DNA of 15,404 nucleotides. Source: Erythrobacter sp. UBA3075. GTDB taxonomy: Bacteria; Pseudomonadota; Alphaproteobacteria; Sphingomonadales; Sphingomonadaceae. The position numbers and the translations under genes are program-made. The notes under the pieces are model-generated. The model ran no database searches. It saw only the letters and a program-made list of their open reading frames with translations, and was not told the DNA's origin. The stretch covers positions 1-15,404 of the forward strand of contig DFBR01000230.1 of the NCBI GenBank assembly GCA_002367375.1, given 5' to 3'. Shown piece after piece: positions 13,699-15,404 of the stretch; position 1 is the first letter of the stretch, and the number at the start of each line of letters is the position of its first letter.

Positions 13699-14625
13699 TC
13701 AGCCAATCTCCTCTACCGGATGGCGTGCGATGATGGTTTCGATGAAGAAGCGCGCGCTCTGCTTGGTAGCAAATCGTTGCATTGGCGCGAAATACCACGC
13801 CGGATCGAGCAAGCGACGCGAACGGACTTCCAGCCGGATATTGGTGCCGCCTTCTGCAGCGGGCGCAAAATGAATGTTGGTGCCGTGAACCTGAAGGTAA
13901 CTGGCAAGGTAGGAATCGTTGCGAATGATCTCGGTCGCGATCTCGCGTTCGCCGACCTTCGCGATGCGAATATGCATTTCGCCGCGGTGGCTGTTGGTCA
14001 CCAGCCAGCGGCGGTAGGTAAAATGCAGGCGGTGCACATCGCCTTCGCCAAGGCTCGCCGCCTCAATCTGATCGGGAAGCGGGAATAGCTCGAGAAACCA
14101 GTTCCGCTGTGCATCGAAAGTGACGGGCTGCGCCATATTCGCCTTGAGCTGGTCGATGGAAAGCGGACTGTAAGCGGTGTAGCTGACGCTTTGTTCGCGC
14201 GGTATTGTGGTCGCCGGGAAGAGTCCCTCACTTACCATCACCAGGAATACCGCAGGAAGCGCATAGGCTTTGAAAGTGTCACGGTGATCGGGCTTTTTCT
14301 TGCTTGCCAGCCCCGCAACAAGAAATCCGATGCTCACCACGACATAGTATATCGGCATGAACATCAGGACGCAGATGAAGCCTTCGAACAGAAAGGCCGA
14401 GGTCAGCAGGAATGCGACCGTCATGATCCGCATGTGATTGAGATATCGCGCAATTGTTGAATCGCCCGTTGCGCTCGGCACGAAATAATAGATCGCCAGT
14501 GACAGCACGAATGGCACGAGCAGATAGACAAGCGTGCTCTGGCCAAACCGGCTATCGAGCAAAAATCGGAGCGCCAGAGCGGCGGCGCCACAAATGAACA
14601 GGAATGTCATCCACTTGCGTGCCAT
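13699..14625 (-). CDS. Membrane protein with a C-terminal soluble (possibly SRPBCC-like) domain
   Basis: I cannot name this family with confidence. The N-terminal half of the 308-aa protein has about five hydrophobic segments (6-22, 31-50, 66-82, 84-106, 119-139), separated by a short basic cytoplasmic-type loop (SKKKPDHRD). From about 145 to 308 it is soluble, with alternating beta-type strands (DVHRLHFTYRRWLVTN, EMHIRIAKVGEREIATEII, TNIRLEVRSRRLL) ending in a long helix (PMQRFATKQSARFFIETIIARH). That order of strands plus a long C-terminal helix resembles the START/SRPBCC ligand-binding fold, which holds lipids or other hydrophobic molecules. It ends at TGA directly touching the desaturase ATG, so they are likely functional partners. 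The start at 14625 lacks a clear ribosome binding site. thrS ends 56 bp upstream on the same strand. Confidence 0.8.
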   Translation of the reverse strand: MARKWMTFLFICGAAALALRFLLDSRFGQSTLVYLLVPFVLSLAIYYFVPSATGDSTIARYLNHMRIMTVAFLLTSAFLFEGFICVLMFMPIYYVVVSIGFLVAGLASKKKPDHRDTFKAYALPAVFLVMVSEGLFPATTIPREQSVSYTAYSPLSIDQLKANMAQPVTFDAQRNWFLELFPLPDQIEAASLGEGDVHRLHFTYRRWLVTNSHRGEMHIRIAKVGEREIATEIIRNDSYLASYLQVHGTNIHFAPAAEGGTNIRLEVRSRRLLDPAWYFAPMQRFATKQSARFFIETIIARHPVEEIG

Positions 14626-14681
14626 CGGAGCAGTCTAGCCGCTGGCCCGGTTATGGGAAGCGCAATTTTTCCCGCGCACGC

Positions 14682-15404
14682 TCACACAAGATCAGGCGGC
14701 GTGGCGGCATCCTTCAACATCGCAATCGCTTCATCGAGCGGCAGGAATTTCTGCTGTTTTTCTCCCAGCGTGCGCATGGCGACGGTGCCTTCCTCCGCCT
14801 CCCGCTTGCCGATCACCAGAATGTGCGGAACCTTGGCGAGCGAGTGTTCGCGCACCTTGTAATTGATGCTTTCGTTGCGGAAATCGCTTTCCACCCGGAT
14901 GCCCGCCGCTTCCAGCTTCGCAATCGCGCCCTTGGCGTAATCGTCCGCATCGGAAACAATCGTGGCGACCACAGCCTGCACCGGAGCGAGCCAGACAGGC
15001 AGGCGGCCTGCGAAGTGTTCGATCAAAATGCCGATGAAGCGTTCATACGATCCGAAGATCGCGCGGTGGAGCATGACGGGGCGGTGCTTGTCACCATCCT
15101 CGCCGATATAGGTCGCATCGAGGCGTTCGGGCAGCACCCGGTCGCCCTGGATTGTGCCGACCTGCCACGTCCGGCCAATCGCATCGGTCAGATGCCATTC
15201 GAGCTTGGGGGCGTAGAAAGCACCTTCGCCGGGAAGTTCTTCCCAGCCATATTCGTCATTATCCATGCCCGCTTCGGCCACGGCATCGCGCAATTCCTGC
15301 TCGGCCTTGTCCCAGTCGGCATCGGAGCCGAAGCGCTGGTCGGGGCGCAGCGCCAGCTTTACGTGATAGGTGAAACCAAAATCCTTGTAGACCTCGTCCG
15401 CCAG
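14682..15404 (-). CDS. thrS: Threonyl-tRNA synthetase, C-terminal part (cut by window edge)
   Basis: Class II synthetase that charges tRNA-Thr. The last 240 codons are visible, covering the end of the catalytic core and the whole anticodon-binding domain. Catalytic-core residues include [18 protein letters not shown] and W-Q-V-G-T-I-Q, then [14 protein letters not shown] and the motif 3 region [18 protein letters not shown]. The anticodon domain begins near [15 protein letters not shown] and ends in a Pro-Pro-Asp-Leu-Val tail. The frame is open to base 15404 exactly on a codon boundary; the N-terminal TGS and editing domains lie beyond the window. No terminator is visible in the 56 bp after it, so it may read through into the membrane protein/desaturase/COQ4-like genes. 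Confidence 0.97.
   Translation of the reverse strand: MADEVYKDFGFTYHVKLALRPDQRFGSDADWDKAEQELRDAVAEAGMDNDEYGWEELPGEGAFYAPKLEWHLTDAIGRTWQVGTIQGDRVLPERLDATYIGEDGDKHRPVMLHRAIFGSYERFIGILIEHFAGRLPVWLAPVQAVVATIVSDADDYAKGAIAKLEAAGIRVESDFRNESINYKVREHSLAKVPHILVIGKREAEEGTVAMRTLGEKQQKFLPLDEAIAMLKDAATPPDLV

Overview
The window looks like chromosomal DNA of an alphaproteobacterium, most likely Sphingomonadales (Erythrobacteraceae-like). This is inferred from GC-rich codon use, a DUF3576 lipoprotein directly upstream of leuS, a sphingomonad-type ThrS C-terminus, the RHH_4 and DUF455 families, and a CtrA-like box. No rRNA, tRNA, CRISPR array, insertion sequence or phage gene was seen. Both ends cut a tRNA synthetase gene: leuS (minus, 5' part) on the left and thrS (minus, 3' part) on the right.

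Left part. leuS is preceded, in transcription order, by a DUF3576 lipoprotein gene with a plausible promoter. A gap of about 330 bp separates this pair from a divergent gene for an exported, outer-membrane-like protein of unknown function, which ends in a strong terminator. Next, on the plus strand, come an acetoacetyl-CoA reductase (phaB), a small ribbon-helix-helix protein and UTP-glucose-1-phosphate uridylyltransferase (galU). A 13-bp-stem terminator then serves both galU and the convergent M23 peptidase gene.

Middle. A minus-strand unit runs glnE, then bcp (ATGA overlap), then a DUF455 ferritin-like protein (TTG start), followed after a 153-bp gap by the M23 peptidase. Divergent from glnE, on the plus strand, are an M28 lipoprotein peptidase and an overlapping agmatine deiminase (aguA). 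A CtrA-like box and a 40-codon membrane microprotein gene follow.

Right part. Downstream of thrS on the minus strand, three genes are packed with a 0-bp junction and a short overlap: a membrane protein with a soluble C-terminal domain that may be SRPBCC-like, a membrane fatty-acid desaturase, and a short protein carrying the exact COQ4 motif HDxxH-x11-E. A C-terminal fragment of a TauE/SafE-type permease follows in another frame and looks like a deletion scar.

Most of the window is ordinary housekeeping. The least explained parts are the membrane protein/desaturase/COQ4-like cluster with its scar, the CtrA-like box with the microprotein, and the structured intergenic region at 1075-1388. No convincing new defence or mobile system is visible.
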